Positions 28,671-37,969 are shown, numbered from the stretch's first letter. The stretch is 52,920 nucleotides of DNA from Neisseriaceae bacterium (GCA_947446595.1 CANFGS010000014.1:1-52920), one strand, 5' to 3'. Numbers and translations: made by a program. Notes: a model not told the origin generated them from the letters alone.

Positions 28671-29393
28671 ATGACTATTGAAATTATTGTAACAAGTATT
28701 GAAGAAGCAAGAAAAGCTCAAGAATATGGAGCTTCACGTTTAGAGCTAATACATTCTTTTGAGCTAGGTGGCTTATCTCCTAGACTTCAACTAAGTCAAG
28801 CAGTATGTAATGCAGTTAATATTCCTGTTAATATAATGGTTCGCCCACATGGTAGGAGTTTTTGCTACAACACTGAAATATCGCAAACAATCTCTGAAAT
28901 AGAATTTTTACGTGACAATACAAGAGCAAACGGTATTGTTTTTGGGGCTCTTAATTTGGACTTCCATATTGATACTAAGCTACTTGAAGCGGTAATTGCT
29001 GCTAAAAAACATCTCAGCCTAACATTCCACCTTGCTATTGACGAAGCATATAATACCTTGGATGCTTATAAAACCTTGCTAAAATATAAAGAAATTGATT
29101 TGGTGCTAACTTCTGGAGGTATGAATACTGCAATTGAAGGTGCAGAAGTTATAAAACAGATGGTAGAATTAAATACATCACATTGCCAAGTTTTAGCCGG
29201 AAGTGGAGTCACCCCAGAAAACGCTGCAAATTTGATTACGGCAACAGGAGTTAATCAAATTCATTTGGGAAGTGGCGTTAGAGAAAACGACATCTTATCA
29301 AAAACTAAATTTCAGAAATTATTAGCAGAATTAGAGCAAGAGCATGGATCAAAGCCTGCTGCTTCGTACAATGCTTTGTCATCCCAAACATGA
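28671..29393 (+). CDS. cutC: CutC family protein
   Basis: A 240-residue TIM-barrel protein of the CutC family, linked to copper homeostasis in E. coli although the biochemical role is debated. Signatures are ELIHSFELGGLSP, VNIMVRPHGRSFCYN, TFHLAIDE and LTSGGMNTAIEG. I chose the ATG at 28671, preceded by GGA; a TTG at 28659 is possible. The last codons and the stop (29378-29393) lie inside a dispersed palindromic repeat, so the C-terminal LSSQT is repeat-derived. The core domain is complete before it. Confidence 0.92.
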   Translation: MTIEIIVTSIEEARKAQEYGASRLELIHSFELGGLSPRLQLSQAVCNAVNIPVNIMVRPHGRSFCYNTEISQTISEIEFLRDNTRANGIVFGALNLDFHIDTKLLEAVIAAKKHLSLTFHLAIDEAYNTLDAYKTLLKYKEIDLVLTSGGMNTAIEGAEVIKQMVELNTSHCQVLAGSGVTPENAANLITATGVNQIHLGSGVRENDILSKTKFQKLLAELEQEHGSKPAASYNALSSQT

Positions 29394-29431
29394 ACTGTTT
29401 GCTGCCTCGTAAAGAGTTTGGGATCCATGAC
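29378..29431 (+). repeat. Dispersed palindromic repeat, copy A
   Basis: A 54-base element beginning GTCATCCCAAAC and ending GTTTGGGATCCATGAC. The inner stem is CCCAAAC (29383-29389) and GTTTGGG (29416-29422) around a conserved 26-base middle. It is the reverse complement of copies C and D, with nearly the same middle. It lies between convergent cutC and ispG and supplies the cutC stop. The stem could work as a bidirectional terminator. Confidence 0.85.
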
Positions 29432-29441
29432 CTAAAAATCC

Positions 29442-30662
29442 TTATTTAACAGCGTATGTTTTTTTAACATAATTATCAACGATGTCTTTAAACTCAGAGG
29501 CTATATTGTTTCCTTTAAGAGTTACTGAACGTTCTCCATCTATAAATACCGGAGCAACTGGTGACTCATCACGACCTGGTAAGCTAATACCAATATTGGC
29601 TAGTTTAGACTCACCAGGGCCATTAACTACGCATCCCATTACAGCTACCTTCATAGTCTCAACTCCTGGATAGAACTCCCTCCAAATTGGCATCTGCTCT
29701 ACCAAATACGCCTGAATATCTTGTGCTAAATGTTGAAAATAATCACTTGAAGTCCTACCACATCCAGGACATGCTGTTACCATAGGCACAAAATATCTAA
29801 GCCCCATGGATTGAAGTATTTCTTGGGCAACAATTACTTCTTGGTTACGACTTTCCCCCGGTTTCGGCGTCAAAGATACGCGTATAGTATCACCAATTCC
29901 ACTTTGGAGTAAATTACCAATACCAGCAGTTGAAGCAACAATACCTTTAACTCCCATACCAGCCTCAGTAAGACCTAAATGGAGTGGAAATTTGCATTTA
30001 GCTGCTAGGTCAGAATATACCAAAATCAAATCTTGAACCTGACTAACTTTACATGAAATAATAATTTTATTTTCGGATAACCCAATTTCTATTGCTTGTT
30101 CTGCACTTTGAAGAGCAGAATGAACTAATGCATCACGCATTACTTGATTAACATCCTTAGGGCTAGATAGTTTTGCATTCGCATCCATCATCTGAGCTAA
30201 TAGCTCTTGATCAAGAGATCCCCAGTTGACACCAATTCTAACTGGTTTATTGTTATCAATCGCAGCTTTGATCATATAAGAGAATTGCTCATCTCGTCTG
30301 CTACCACGACCTACATTTCCTGGGTTAATACGATATTTATCAAGATACTTGCCACACTCAGGGCTTTCAGCTAGGATTTTATGACCATTAAAATGAAAAT
30401 CACCCACAAGTGGTACATTAATTCCCATATCAAGTAAACGATGTTTGATTTCTTTTATTTTACTACCAGCCGCAACAGTATTTACCGTTAGGCGAACCAC
30501 TTCAGAACCAGCTTTATATAGTTCAGCAGTTTGTTTAACCGTTGCGAGTACATCTTCGGTATCAGTATTAGTCATTGACTGAACTACTATTGGGTGCTTA
30601 CTTCCAACTAATACGTTTCCAACTTTTACAGATAGGGTTTCGCGACGAATAATCTGTGACAT
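29442..30662 (-). CDS. ispG: 4-hydroxy-3-methylbut-2-enyl diphosphate synthase
   Basis: This iron-sulfur enzyme of the MEP isoprenoid pathway makes HMBPP from MEcPP. It is a 406-residue protein. The barrel begins [17 protein letters not shown]. The [4Fe-4S] region has [14 protein letters not shown] and [24 protein letters not shown], supplying the conserved cysteines and the downstream Glu. The length is typical of the bacterial two-domain form. It follows rlmN by 16 bases in an ndk-rlmN-ispG run. Confidence 0.97.
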   Translation of the reverse strand: MSQIIRRETLSVKVGNVLVGSKHPIVVQSMTNTDTEDVLATVKQTAELYKAGSEVVRLTVNTVAAGSKIKEIKHRLLDMGINVPLVGDFHFNGHKILAESPECGKYLDKYRINPGNVGRGSRRDEQFSYMIKAAIDNNKPVRIGVNWGSLDQELLAQMMDANAKLSSPKDVNQVMRDALVHSALQSAEQAIEIGLSENKIIISCKVSQVQDLILVYSDLAAKCKFPLHLGLTEAGMGVKGIVASTAGIGNLLQSGIGDTIRVSLTPKPGESRNQEVIVAQEILQSMGLRYFVPMVTACPGCGRTSSDYFQHLAQDIQAYLVEQMPIWREFYPGVETMKVAVMGCVVNGPGESKLANIGISLPGRDESPVAPVFIDGERSVTLKGNNIASEFKDIVDNYVKKTYAVK

Positions 30663-30678
30663 AATATCTCCTAAGGCT

Positions 30679-31782
30679 TTAAATTTGCTTGATTACCCCA
30701 AAGCTACGGGTATTCCATTTTTCTTGTCGTTTGGTTTTATCTTTTACTTTACCAACTAACTGACCACAAGCCGCATCAATATCTTCCCCTCTAGTTTTTC
30801 TGACGGTAGTTATATATCCACCTTCTTGAAGGATTTTTTGGAATCTAACAATTTGATTACGACTTGAACTATTAAATCCAGAATTCGGAAATGGATTAAA
30901 TGGGATAAGATTAAATTTGCATGATATATCTCGAGCTAATTCTACCAACTCATGCGCATGTTCTAGTTTATCATTGACACCCTCTAGCATTACATATTCA
31001 AATGTAACGTAGTCCTTAGGCGATTTTGCTAAATAACGCCGACAGGCTTCAAGTAATTCTTTAATCGGATACTTTTTATTAATTGGAATTATAACATCAC
31101 GAACGGCATCATTTGAAGCATGAAGACTAACCGCTAATGCTACAGGACAATCATCCTTTAGTCTATCAAGAGCAGGTATAACCCCACTTGTTGATAAGGT
31201 TAATTTCTTTTTAGATAAGTTATAAGCATTATCATCAAGCATTGTTTTCATAGCTGCAACTACACTGGTATAGTTTGCTAACGGCTCGCCCATACCCATC
31301 ATAACTACATTAGTTATAAGCTTTTCGCCTTTAGGATCACGCCCCAGACGCTTATTTGCCCACCATAATTGCCCAACAATCTCACCCGGGGTTAGATTGC
31401 GATTAAATCCTTGGCGACCAGTGGAGCAAAATTGACACTCAAGAGCACAGCCTACTTGAGAAGATACGCAAAGAGTACCCCTATCATTATCCGGTATAAA
31501 TACTGTTTCGATTTTATTATGATTGTCTACTTCAAGAGCCCATTTGACAACACCGTCAGAGGCTTTATTTTCTGACACTAATATAGGTACACGTATTTCA
31601 GCTACTTCATTTAACTTAGCACGAAGCGTTTTAGCTATATCAGTCATGGCTTCAAAATTATCAGCCCCATAGATATGCATCCAACGATATACCTGAACTG
31701 CACGAAATTTTTGCTCATTAATACTTGCAAAATATTCGCCTAATTCAGGTAATGTGAAATCAAGTAAATTTATCTTAGACAA
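30679..31782 (-). CDS. rlmN: Dual-specificity 23S rRNA/tRNA methyltransferase RlmN
   Basis: Radical SAM enzyme that methylates C2 of adenosine at 23S position 2503 and at tRNA position 37. The 367-residue protein carries the cluster motif C-x3-C-x2-C at Cys112, Cys116 and Cys119 ([16 protein letters not shown]). It also has GMGEPLANY and the C-terminal ACGQL containing the catalytic cysteine. The start is a TTG giving [10 protein letters not shown], which matches the KINLLD start of relatives; no closer ATG exists. Confidence 0.96.
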   Translation of the reverse strand: MSKINLLDFTLPELGEYFASINEQKFRAVQVYRWMHIYGADNFEAMTDIAKTLRAKLNEVAEIRVPILVSENKASDGVVKWALEVDNHNKIETVFIPDNDRGTLCVSSQVGCALECQFCSTGRQGFNRNLTPGEIVGQLWWANKRLGRDPKGEKLITNVVMMGMGEPLANYTSVVAAMKTMLDDNAYNLSKKKLTLSTSGVIPALDRLKDDCPVALAVSLHASNDAVRDVIIPINKKYPIKELLEACRRYLAKSPKDYVTFEYVMLEGVNDKLEHAHELVELARDISCKFNLIPFNPFPNSGFNSSSRNQIVRFQKILQEGGYITTVRKTRGEDIDAACGQLVGKVKDKTKRQEKWNTRSFGVIKQI

Positions 31783-31803
31783 TTTATAGATGTTCTTTTC
31801 AAA

Positions 31804-32235
31804 TTAACGTGTACGAGTATATACTTCATCAGCAGCAAAGAAATAAGCTATTTCATTTTTTGCATTATCTAAGCTATCAGAACCATGAACTGCGTTTTCA
31901 TCAATACTAGCGGCAAAATCAGCACGAATAGTACCTACTTTAGCGTCTTTTGGATTTGTCGCACCCATAATTTCACGATGTTTTTCAACTGCATTTTCAC
32001 CTTCTAGCACTTGAATAATTACTGGACCTGAAATCATAAAGCTAACTAAATCTTTAAAGAAAGGACGGTCTTTGTGAACTGCATAAAAACCTGATGCATC
32101 TTCAATAGACAAATGCTTCATTTTAGCAGCAACAATTTTTAGACCATTTGCTTCAAAACGCGAATAAATTTGTCCAATTACATTTTTAGCAACTGCATCT
32201 GGTTTGATTATAGATAATGTACGTTGTACTGTCAT
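31804..32235 (-). CDS. ndk: Nucleoside diphosphate kinase
   Basis: Balances NTP and dNTP pools by phosphate transfer through an active-site histidine. The 143-residue protein has the family length. It starts [14 protein letters not shown] and carries catalytic His117 in NAVHGSDS. It leads an ndk-rlmN-ispG unit, a conserved order in proteobacteria. Confidence 0.98.
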   Translation of the reverse strand: MTVQRTLSIIKPDAVAKNVIGQIYSRFEANGLKIVAAKMKHLSIEDASGFYAVHKDRPFFKDLVSFMISGPVIIQVLEGENAVEKHREIMGATNPKDAKVGTIRADFAASIDENAVHGSDSLDNAKNEIAYFFAADEVYTRTR

Positions 32236-32272
32236 GAAAAACTCCTAAATTAAATATTTATAATAACCCCGT

Positions 32273-32278
32273 ATTATA
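32273..32278 (-). promoter_or_regulatory. Candidate ndk operon -10 box
   Basis: The minus strand has a perfect TATAAT preceded by TG, in the 60-base gap between folA and ndk. A ribosome site AGGAG (near 32245) precedes the ndk ATG. No confident -35 was found, so the call rests on the -10 and position. Confidence 0.45.
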
Positions 32279-32295
32279 CAGTATTTTATATATAA

Positions 32296-32784
32296 TTACT
32301 TACGAATATACTGATTAAAACTACATTTAATACCGTTTTTAGCAATAATTTCTTGGCGACTTACTCTTTGCCATTGATTCGCTTCTATTTCCGGGAAAAA
32401 AGCATTAGGATTTTCAACAACCGCATCAACTATAGTAATATGAAGACAGTTAGCAATTGATAGAGTTTGCTTAAATATCTCACCACCACCTATAATGCAT
32501 ACTTCATCTTGACTATCAACTAGCGTTAAGGCTTCTTCAATACTAGATACCGCATCAACCCCATCATAAGACCAGCCAGTATTTCTAGTAATAACGATAT
32601 TTTTGCGCCCTGGTAGCACCCGTCCTATTGATTCAAATGTTTTTCTACCCATAATTATGGGCTTACCTAAGGTAACTTTTTTAAAATAAGCTAAATCCTC
32701 AGGTATATGCCACGGTAATTGGTTATTGACTCCAATAACTCTATCTTGGTTCATGGCAACCACTAATGTAATTTTTGTTTGCAA
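32296..32784 (-). CDS. folA: Dihydrofolate reductase
   Basis: Reduces dihydrofolate to tetrahydrofolate with NADPH; the target of trimethoprim. The 162-residue protein has the family pattern VVAMNQDRVIGVNNQLPWHIPEDLAYFKK, GRKTFESIGRVLPGRKNIVITR and VCIIGGGEIFKQTL. The start is TTG with AGG about eight bases upstream; an internal Met at residue 11 would cut into the first strand. It diverges from bcp. Confidence 0.96.
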   Translation of the reverse strand: MQTKITLVVAMNQDRVIGVNNQLPWHIPEDLAYFKKVTLGKPIIMGRKTFESIGRVLPGRKNIVITRNTGWSYDGVDAVSSIEEALTLVDSQDEVCIIGGGEIFKQTLSIANCLHITIVDAVVENPNAFFPEIEANQWQRVSRQEIIAKNGIKCSFNQYIRK

Positions 32785-32806
32785 CTTTTAAGCCTTATAG
32801 AATAAT

Positions 32807-32812
32807 ATTATA
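32807..32812 (-). promoter_or_regulatory. Candidate folA -10 box
   Basis: The minus strand reads GGTATAAT with TATAAT at 32812-32807, about 20 bases before the TTG start of folA. The -35 is not convincing. The box faces the bcp promoter about 40 bases away. Confidence 0.4.
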
Positions 32813-32846
32813 CCCCTATATAGTAACATTTTTTTAAGTTTAAACA

Positions 32847-32855
32847 TGTTATAAT
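32847..32855 (+). promoter_or_regulatory. Candidate bcp promoter (extended -10)
   Basis: TGTTATAAT gives an extended -10 with TATAAT at 32850-32855. The ribosome site AGAGGA precedes the ATG at 32884 by about six bases. No strong -35 is seen, as is common with extended -10 promoters. Confidence 0.5.
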
Positions 32856-32883
32856 TACGTAGATTTTTTTAAAAGAGGATATT

Positions 32884-33321
32884 ATGCTAGATTTCAAATT
32901 GCCCGCTAATACTGGAGAAGATTTTACTTTATCAAATACTGACAAACCCATAGTACTATTTTTTTATCCACGAGATAATACTCCTGGTTGCACCATAGAA
33001 AACCAAGATTTTGCAAAACTAAATTCAGAGTTTGACAAGTTAGGATACTTAGTAATTGGAGTCTCACGAGACAGTATCAAATCACATTGTAAATTTGCTG
33101 AGAAATTTGCACTTCCTTTCATGCTTTTAGCGGATGAAGATGAAACCGTATGTAATTTATTTAACGTAATGAAAGATAAAAATATGTATGGTAAAAAAGT
33201 ACGTGGAATTGAAAGAAGTACTTTTATTATTGATACCAAAAAAAATATAGTCAAGGAATGGCGTAAGGTAAGTGTTGATGATCATGCCCAAAGCGTATTA
33301 AATTTCATCAAAAGTATTTGA
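32884..33321 (+). CDS. bcp: Thiol peroxidase, Bcp/PrxQ type
   Basis: A 145-residue thioredoxin-fold peroxiredoxin that reduces hydroperoxides. The peroxidatic Cys36 lies in YPRDNTPGCTIENQDF. E. coli Bcp has a resolving Cys five residues later. Here that position is not Cys (TIENQ), so this is a one-Cys-type Bcp or uses another thiol, the only other Cys residues being in HCKF and VCNLF. Its stop codon overlaps the -35 of the tRNA-Leu promoter. Confidence 0.93.
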   Translation: MLDFKLPANTGEDFTLSNTDKPIVLFFYPRDNTPGCTIENQDFAKLNSEFDKLGYLVIGVSRDSIKSHCKFAEKFALPFMLLADEDETVCNLFNVMKDKNMYGKKVRGIERSTFIIDTKKNIVKEWRKVSVDDHAQSVLNFIKSI

Positions 33322-33347
33322 CTAAATGGATGATGGCGTAATATAAT
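33318..33347 (+). promoter_or_regulatory. tRNA-Leu promoter
   Basis: TTGACT (33318-33323), an 18-base spacer and a perfect TATAAT (33342-33347). A C-rich discriminator (AGCCCC) follows, as often seen at stable-RNA promoters. The -35 overlaps the bcp stop codon. The same transcript probably continues into rfbC and rfbD. Confidence 0.7.
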
Positions 33348-33368
33348 TAGCCCCTTATCGTTTCAAAT

Positions 33369-33455
33369 GCCGAAATGGTGGAACTGGTAGACGCGCCGGA
33401 CTCAAAATCCGGTTCTAGCAATAGAGTGTGGGTTCAAGTCCCACTTTCGGCACCA
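33369..33455 (+). tRNA. tRNA-Leu (anticodon CAA)
   Basis: The acceptor stem GCCGAAA (33369-33375) pairs with TTTCGGC (33445-33451), followed by A and an encoded CCA end. The anticodon stem is CCGGA/TCCGG with loop CTCAAAA, giving anticodon CAA for codon UUG. The T-arm contains GGTTCAAGTCC. The long variable arm and 87-base length are those of a class II leucine tRNA. Confidence 0.96.
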
Positions 33456-33484
33456 CACATGAATTTTTTTCAAGAGTTATAAAA

Positions 33485-34039
33485 ATGGAGTTTATTCCAA
33501 GTAGCATCCCTGAAGTAGTTCTAATTAAACCACAAGTATTTGGTGATTCCCGCGGCTTTTTTATGGAAAGCTATAAAAAAAACCTCTTTGAAAAAAATGG
33601 CATTACTGCGAACTTCATTCAAGATAATCATTCAATGTCGTCTAGAGGCGTTCTTCGTGGTCTACATTATCAATTAACACCCAAAGCACAAGGTAAATTA
33701 GTGCGCTGTGTTCGTGGTTCTGTATTTGATGTAGCGGTTGATATTCGTGTTAATTCACCTACTTTTGGTAAATGGGTGGGTTATGAATTGTCAAGCGAAA
33801 ATAAACAAATGCTATGGATACCTGAAGGTTTTGCTCATGGGTTTGTGACTTTAGAAGATAATACCGAATTTTTATACAAAACCACCAATGAATATGCCCC
33901 TGAATTTGATAGAGGCATACAATATAATGACCCATCAATTGGCATTAAATGGCCAGATATAGGCCAATTAGCACTATCTGATAAAGATAAAAAACAACCA
34001 ACATTAAAAGACGCAGAAATTAACTTTATATATGGCTAA
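33485..34039 (+). CDS. rfbC: dTDP-4-dehydrorhamnose 3,5-epimerase
   Basis: Third enzyme of dTDP-L-rhamnose synthesis. The 184-residue cupin protein carries FGDSRGFFMESY, DNHSMSSRGVLRGLHYQ with catalytic His61, and WIPEGFAHGFVTLED. I start it at the ATG 33485 (MEFIPSS). The frame stays open upstream to a GTG at 33428, but that lies inside the tRNA. It begins 29 bases after the tRNA-Leu CCA end with no terminator between, so it is probably read from the tRNA promoter. Confidence 0.95.
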   Translation: MEFIPSSIPEVVLIKPQVFGDSRGFFMESYKKNLFEKNGITANFIQDNHSMSSRGVLRGLHYQLTPKAQGKLVRCVRGSVFDVAVDIRVNSPTFGKWVGYELSSENKQMLWIPEGFAHGFVTLEDNTEFLYKTTNEYAPEFDRGIQYNDPSIGIKWPDIGQLALSDKDKKQPTLKDAEINFIYG

Positions 34040-34042
34040 ATA

Positions 34043-34909
34043 ATGACAAAAATTATAGTTTTAGGTAGTAATGGACAACTAGGCTCTGATCTTATCAAAG
34101 TATTAGCAAATTCGGTTTATACAATTATCGGTCTAAACAGAAATGATTTTGATGTAACAAAAGGTGATATTGAATCACAGCTTAGTAAATACGTTAATAG
34201 TAACTATATAATAAACACTATTGCTACAACCAATGTAGATGGTTGTGAAGATAATCCGGAACTAGCATTTAATATCAATAGTGCTTTTGTAACTCATTTA
34301 GCCAAATTTTGTAACAAACACAATATTAAACTTATTCATATTTCAACTGACTATGTATTTGATGGACAAAAAACCACTCCATACGTGGAAGAAGATATTC
34401 CAAATCCTCTCAATGTATATGGACTATCGAAGTATGCAGGTGAAATAGCCATAAGAAACAATCTAAAAAACTATTTTATACTACGTGTAGCGTCACTTTT
34501 TGGAATTGCTGGAGCATCAGGTAAAGGTGGTAATTTTATAACTACAATGACTCGCCTTGCTAAAGAAAAAGATAGCTTCACGGTAATTAATGATCAATAC
34601 ACCTGCCCTACTCATACTCTTGATATAGCAAAAGCTATAAAAGATTTAATTGATAAAGAAGTAACTGAGTATGGAATCTATAACTGTGTAAGTAGCAGCT
34701 CTTGTAGTTGGTTTGAATTTACGAAAGCAATTTTAAGACTGAGTAATCTTGATACAAATAAAGTTAAGCCAATTAGTTATAAAGACTACTCATTTAAAGC
34801 AAATCGACCGCAATATGGGGTACTTGATACTAAAAAACTTAGTAAATACTACCAGATGCCAGATTATAAAAGTGCCTTAGAAGAATTTCTTCAACTAAAG
34901 CACAATTAG
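34043..34909 (+). CDS. rfbD: dTDP-4-dehydrorhamnose reductase
   Basis: Last enzyme of dTDP-L-rhamnose synthesis. The 288-residue SDR protein starts with GSNGQLGSDL (from residue 8). It has STDYVFDG (101-108) and Tyr126/Lys130 in YGLSK. It follows rfbC by three bases. The stop lies three bases from the stop of convergent lpdA, with no room for a terminator. rfbA and rfbB are in the polysaccharide cluster about 30 kb away. Confidence 0.95.
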   Translation: MTKIIVLGSNGQLGSDLIKVLANSVYTIIGLNRNDFDVTKGDIESQLSKYVNSNYIINTIATTNVDGCEDNPELAFNINSAFVTHLAKFCNKHNIKLIHISTDYVFDGQKTTPYVEEDIPNPLNVYGLSKYAGEIAIRNNLKNYFILRVASLFGIAGASGKGGNFITTMTRLAKEKDSFTVINDQYTCPTHTLDIAKAIKDLIDKEVTEYGIYNCVSSSSCSWFEFTKAILRLSNLDTNKVKPISYKDYSFKANRPQYGVLDTKKLSKYYQMPDYKSALEEFLQLKHN

Positions 34910-34912
34910 TTT

Positions 34913-36331
34913 TTAGCCATGAAGCTGACGGTTATCACAAGCTAATGCTGCTTCGTGAGTAACTTCAGATAATGATGGATGAGCATGAATAATACGTGCT
35001 AGATCTTCAGAACTTGCCATAAATTCCATAGCAACTACTGCTTCACTAATTAATTCAGATACAAAAGGTCCAACCATATGTACTCCAAGTATCCTATCAG
35101 TTATTTCATCAGCTAAGATTTTTACAAAGCCAACATTATTACCAAGCCCTAAAGCACGACCATTTGCCATAAAACTAGCGACACCTTTTTTGTATGCTAT
35201 TCCTGCATCTTTTAACTGCTGTTCAGTTTTACCTACCCAGGCAACTTCTGGTTCAGTATAAATAACCCAAGGTACCGTATTAAAATCAAAATGTGGATGT
35301 TGCCCAGCTATTCGTTCAGCAACTATAATACCCTCATCACTAGCTTTATGAGCTAGCATAGGACCACGCACGCAATCCCCAATCGCCCATACATTTGCTA
35401 AATTGGTACGACATTCATCATCAACCACAACAAAACCACGCTCATCTACTTTTAAACCAACGGCGTCAGAGTTTAATCCTATAGTATTTGGCGTACGACC
35501 AACAGCTACCATTAGTTTGTCTGCAACTAATGTTTTTTGTTCACCAGCTTCTTCATAATTAATCGTTACTTTATTAGCTTTTTCGCTAATTTCACCAATC
35601 TTAATGCCTGTTTTAATTACTAAACCTTGTTTGGTTAAGTTTTTGTATAGCTCTTTAGATACTTGTTCATCTGCGGCACCCAAAAACTTATCCATAGCCT
35701 CAAGCACGGTTACCTTAGCACCAAGACGTAGCCATACGCTACCCATCTCAAGCCCAATAACTCCAGCACCAATAACACATAGCTCTTCTGGAACTGTATT
35801 AAGACTTAATGCACCTTCATTATCAATTATATTTTTGTTATCAGTTTTTATTTGTGGAAGCATACGTGGATTAGAACCTGTTGCAACTATAACATGAGTA
35901 GATGATACTTCTTGTATACTTCCTTTATCATCAATACTAATAGTCCATTTGCCATCAATGTTAGACACAAAACTAGCCCAACCATGCAGTTCAGTAATTT
36001 TATTTTTTTTAAATAAGAACGAAATCCCACCAGCATTTTTATCAATTATAGTATCTTTACGTGATAACATTTTTGCGATATCAATTTTTGGATTACTACA
36101 AGTAATACCATGGTCAGCAAATGAATGAGTAAGTTGCGCATAATTTTCTGATGATTGTAATAATGCTTTTGAAGGAATACAGCCTACGTTTAGACATGTT
36201 CCACCAAGAGAGTATTTACTATTCCGTATAAACCCATCAACACACGCAACCTTAAAGCCAAGTTGAGCGGCACGAATTGCAGCAACATAGCCACCAGGGC
36301 CGCCACCAATAACTAATACATCAAAATTCAT
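34913..36331 (-). CDS. lpdA: Dihydrolipoyl dehydrogenase
   Basis: E3 flavoprotein that reoxidises dihydrolipoamide in 2-oxoacid dehydrogenase complexes. The 472-residue protein has an N-terminal FAD motif [12 protein letters not shown]. The redox disulphide Cys46/Cys51 is in [13 protein letters not shown]. The NAD-binding motif is [15 protein letters not shown], and the C-terminal active-site His is in [13 protein letters not shown]. It follows sucB by 57 bases, so it probably serves the 2-oxoglutarate dehydrogenase complex. sucA is not in the window. Confidence 0.96.
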   Translation of the reverse strand: MNFDVLVIGGGPGGYVAAIRAAQLGFKVACVDGFIRNSKYSLGGTCLNVGCIPSKALLQSSENYAQLTHSFADHGITCSNPKIDIAKMLSRKDTIIDKNAGGISFLFKKNKITELHGWASFVSNIDGKWTISIDDKGSIQEVSSTHVIVATGSNPRMLPQIKTDNKNIIDNEGALSLNTVPEELCVIGAGVIGLEMGSVWLRLGAKVTVLEAMDKFLGAADEQVSKELYKNLTKQGLVIKTGIKIGEISEKANKVTINYEEAGEQKTLVADKLMVAVGRTPNTIGLNSDAVGLKVDERGFVVVDDECRTNLANVWAIGDCVRGPMLAHKASDEGIIVAERIAGQHPHFDFNTVPWVIYTEPEVAWVGKTEQQLKDAGIAYKKGVASFMANGRALGLGNNVGFVKILADEITDRILGVHMVGPFVSELISEAVVAMEFMASSEDLARIIHAHPSLSEVTHEAALACDNRQLHG

Positions 36332-36388
36332 TTAATATTTTCTCCATAACCATTAAGAATGGCAACCAAATATTAGTTGCCACTTTAA

Positions 36389-37555
36389 TTATAAATCTAG
36401 TAAAAACCTTGTTGGATCTTCCAAGGCATCTTTAATTGCAACTAATGATAATACCGCCTCACGCCCATCAATAATTCTATGGTCATAAGATAATGCAAGA
36501 TACATCATAGGACGAATTACAATTTGTCCATTTTCTATAACTGCACGTTCTTTGGTCGCATGCATACCTAAGATTGCTGATTGCGGAGGGTTGATAATTG
36601 GCGTACTCATCATAGAACCAAACGTTCCACCATTAGTAACTGTGAAAGTTCCACCAGTTAATTCTTCAAGCTCAATCTTACCATCTTTACCACGCTTACC
36701 AAAATCGGTAATTTTTTGCTCGATCTCAGCAATTGACATGTTTTCTGCATTACGTAAAATTGGAACAACTAATCCTCTTGGAGTACCAACAGCTATACCA
36801 ATATCAAAATAACCGTGATACACTATATCTTCGCCGTCAACCGAGGCATTAAGTACTGGATATTGTTTCAAAGCATGAACTGCAGCTTTCACAAAGAAAG
36901 ACATAAACCCAAGTTTGGTGCCATGTTTTTTCTCAAAAGCTTCTTTGTATTTATTACGTAAATCCATAATCGGTTTCATATTAACTTCATTAAATGTAGT
37001 TAATATTGCATTTGTTTGCTGACTTTCTAATAATCTTTCAGCAACTCTTTTTCTTAAGCGACTCATAGGAACGCGTTCTTCTATACGTGAACCCTTACCA
37101 CTCATTTGGGCCAAAACATCTTCTTTTAATATTCTACCGCCACGACCACTACCATTAACCTCATTTAGATTAATAGCGTTATCCGCCGCAACCTTGTTCG
37201 CTGCTGGCATTACTTTAACATCTGTAGTTGTAGTTGTTGCTACTGCTGCTGCAACTGGAGCTTCAGGAGCTTTAGCTACTACTGCTTCTTCAACTGGTTT
37301 CTTAGCTGAAATGTCCATATATGCTATTAATTGCCCACTTTTAACTACATCTCCTGGTTTTCCAATGATTTCAACCAGAACCCCATCATCAGCAGATGGC
37401 AACTCAAGGACAACCTTGTCTGTTTCCAAATCGATTAAATTTTCTTCACGTTTAACAAAATCGCCTTGTTTCTTATGCCAATTAAGTAGTGTTGCTTCAC
37501 TAACAGACTCGGGCAACTGTGGAACTTTTATTTCAATCTTACTGGGATTACTCAT
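36389..37555 (-). CDS. sucB: Dihydrolipoyl succinyltransferase (2-oxoglutarate dehydrogenase E2)
   Basis: E2 core of the 2-oxoglutarate dehydrogenase complex in the TCA cycle. The 388-residue protein has one N-terminal lipoyl domain (lipoylated Lys47 in ETDKVVLE). An Ala/Val/Thr-rich linker (about 90-115) and an E3-binding domain ([22 protein letters not shown]) follow. The C-terminal catalytic domain has His359 and Asp363 in HRIIDG. The [10 protein letters not shown] start is characteristic of succinyl- rather than acetyl-transferases. Unusually, acpP rather than sucA lies upstream. Confidence 0.95.
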   Translation of the reverse strand: MSNPSKIEIKVPQLPESVSEATLLNWHKKQGDFVKREENLIDLETDKVVLELPSADDGVLVEIIGKPGDVVKSGQLIAYMDISAKKPVEEAVVAKAPEAPVAAAVATTTTTDVKVMPAANKVAADNAINLNEVNGSGRGGRILKEDVLAQMSGKGSRIEERVPMSRLRKRVAERLLESQQTNAILTTFNEVNMKPIMDLRNKYKEAFEKKHGTKLGFMSFFVKAAVHALKQYPVLNASVDGEDIVYHGYFDIGIAVGTPRGLVVPILRNAENMSIAEIEQKITDFGKRGKDGKIELEELTGGTFTVTNGGTFGSMMSTPIINPPQSAILGMHATKERAVIENGQIVIRPMMYLALSYDHRIIDGREAVLSLVAIKDALEDPTRFLLDL

Positions 37556-37587
37556 TTGAATTTACCTATTTAGTATAATTACAAATA

Positions 37588-37604
37588 TGCGGGAGAACCC
37601 CGCA
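37588..37604 (-). terminator. Hairpin between acpP and sucB
   Basis: TGCGGG (37588-37593) and CCCGCA (37599-37604) form a six-base GC-rich stem with a five-base loop. It begins about 20 bases after the acpP stop. On the minus strand it is followed by TATTTGTAATT, a weak U-tract. It probably gives partial termination or protects the 3' end of the abundant acpP message. Confidence 0.55.
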
Positions 37605-37624
37605 CATTTTTAGAAAAACTGCTA

Positions 37625-37858
37625 TTAACTATGTGATTTAACGTAGTCAATCGCTAACTGAACTGTTGAAATTTTTTCAGCATCTTCATCAGGAATTTGA
37701 CAGTTAAACTCTTCTTCTAAAGCCATAACAAGCTCAACAGTATCAAGAGAATCTGCACCTAAATCATCTACGAAAGATGCTTCATTCTTAATAGTAGCTT
37801 CATCAACCCCAAGTTTTTCCGCTATAACTTTTTTAACTCTTGCCTCTAAATTGTCCAT
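37625..37858 (-). CDS. acpP: Acyl carrier protein
   Basis: Carries growing acyl chains in fatty-acid synthesis. The acidic 77-residue protein has the phosphopantetheine Ser37 in [18 protein letters not shown], the signature of primary-metabolism ACP. I chose the ATG at 37858 (MDNLEAR), preceded by AGAGGAAA. An upstream in-frame start at 37891 would add unrelated residues. It stands alone, away from the usual fabD/fabG/fabF genes, and has its own promoter and downstream hairpin. Confidence 0.96.
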   Translation of the reverse strand: MDNLEARVKKVIAEKLGVDEATIKNEASFVDDLGADSLDTVELVMALEEEFNCQIPDEDAEKISTVQLAIDYVKSHS

Positions 37859-37896
37859 GAAATGATTTCCTCTATACAAAAAAATAAACAACTAAA

Positions 37897-37926
37897 ATTA
37901 TATATTACTAAGGCGTAATCATATAA
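37897..37926 (-). promoter_or_regulatory. Candidate acpP promoter
   Basis: On the minus strand a weak -35 TTATAT (37926-37921), an 18-base spacer and a perfect -10 TATAAT (37902-37897). It stands back to back with the DUF3579-aroQ promoter starting at 37941. Confidence 0.5.
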
Positions 37927-37940
37927 CTTTGAAATGGGTT

Positions 37941-37969
37941 TTGTCAATTTTATTTACATATGGTAGAAT
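37941..37969 (+). promoter_or_regulatory. Promoter of the DUF3579-aroQ-acc-prmA operon
   Basis: TTGTCA (37941-37946), a 17-base spacer and TAGAAT (37964-37969). Start of transcription is expected near 37976, about 45 bases before the first ATG. It is the only good promoter seen upstream of the six-gene run. Confidence 0.65.

Noticed and set aside
29344-29383. A second palindromic element within the cutC tail (ATGGATCAAAGC with GCTTTGTCATCC)
   Set aside because: The arms pair only partly and the right end belongs to copy A; the middle does not match the family. Probably chance.
33428-33484. Upstream GTG start extending rfbC
   Set aside because: The added codons lie inside the T-arm and acceptor stem of tRNA-Leu; the ATG at 33485 gives the normal RmlC start.
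33431-34909. Integrated element at the tRNA-Leu 3' end (att site)
   Set aside because: No repeat of the tRNA 3' end, no integrase and no composition break were seen up to lpdA; only rfbC and rfbD lie behind it.
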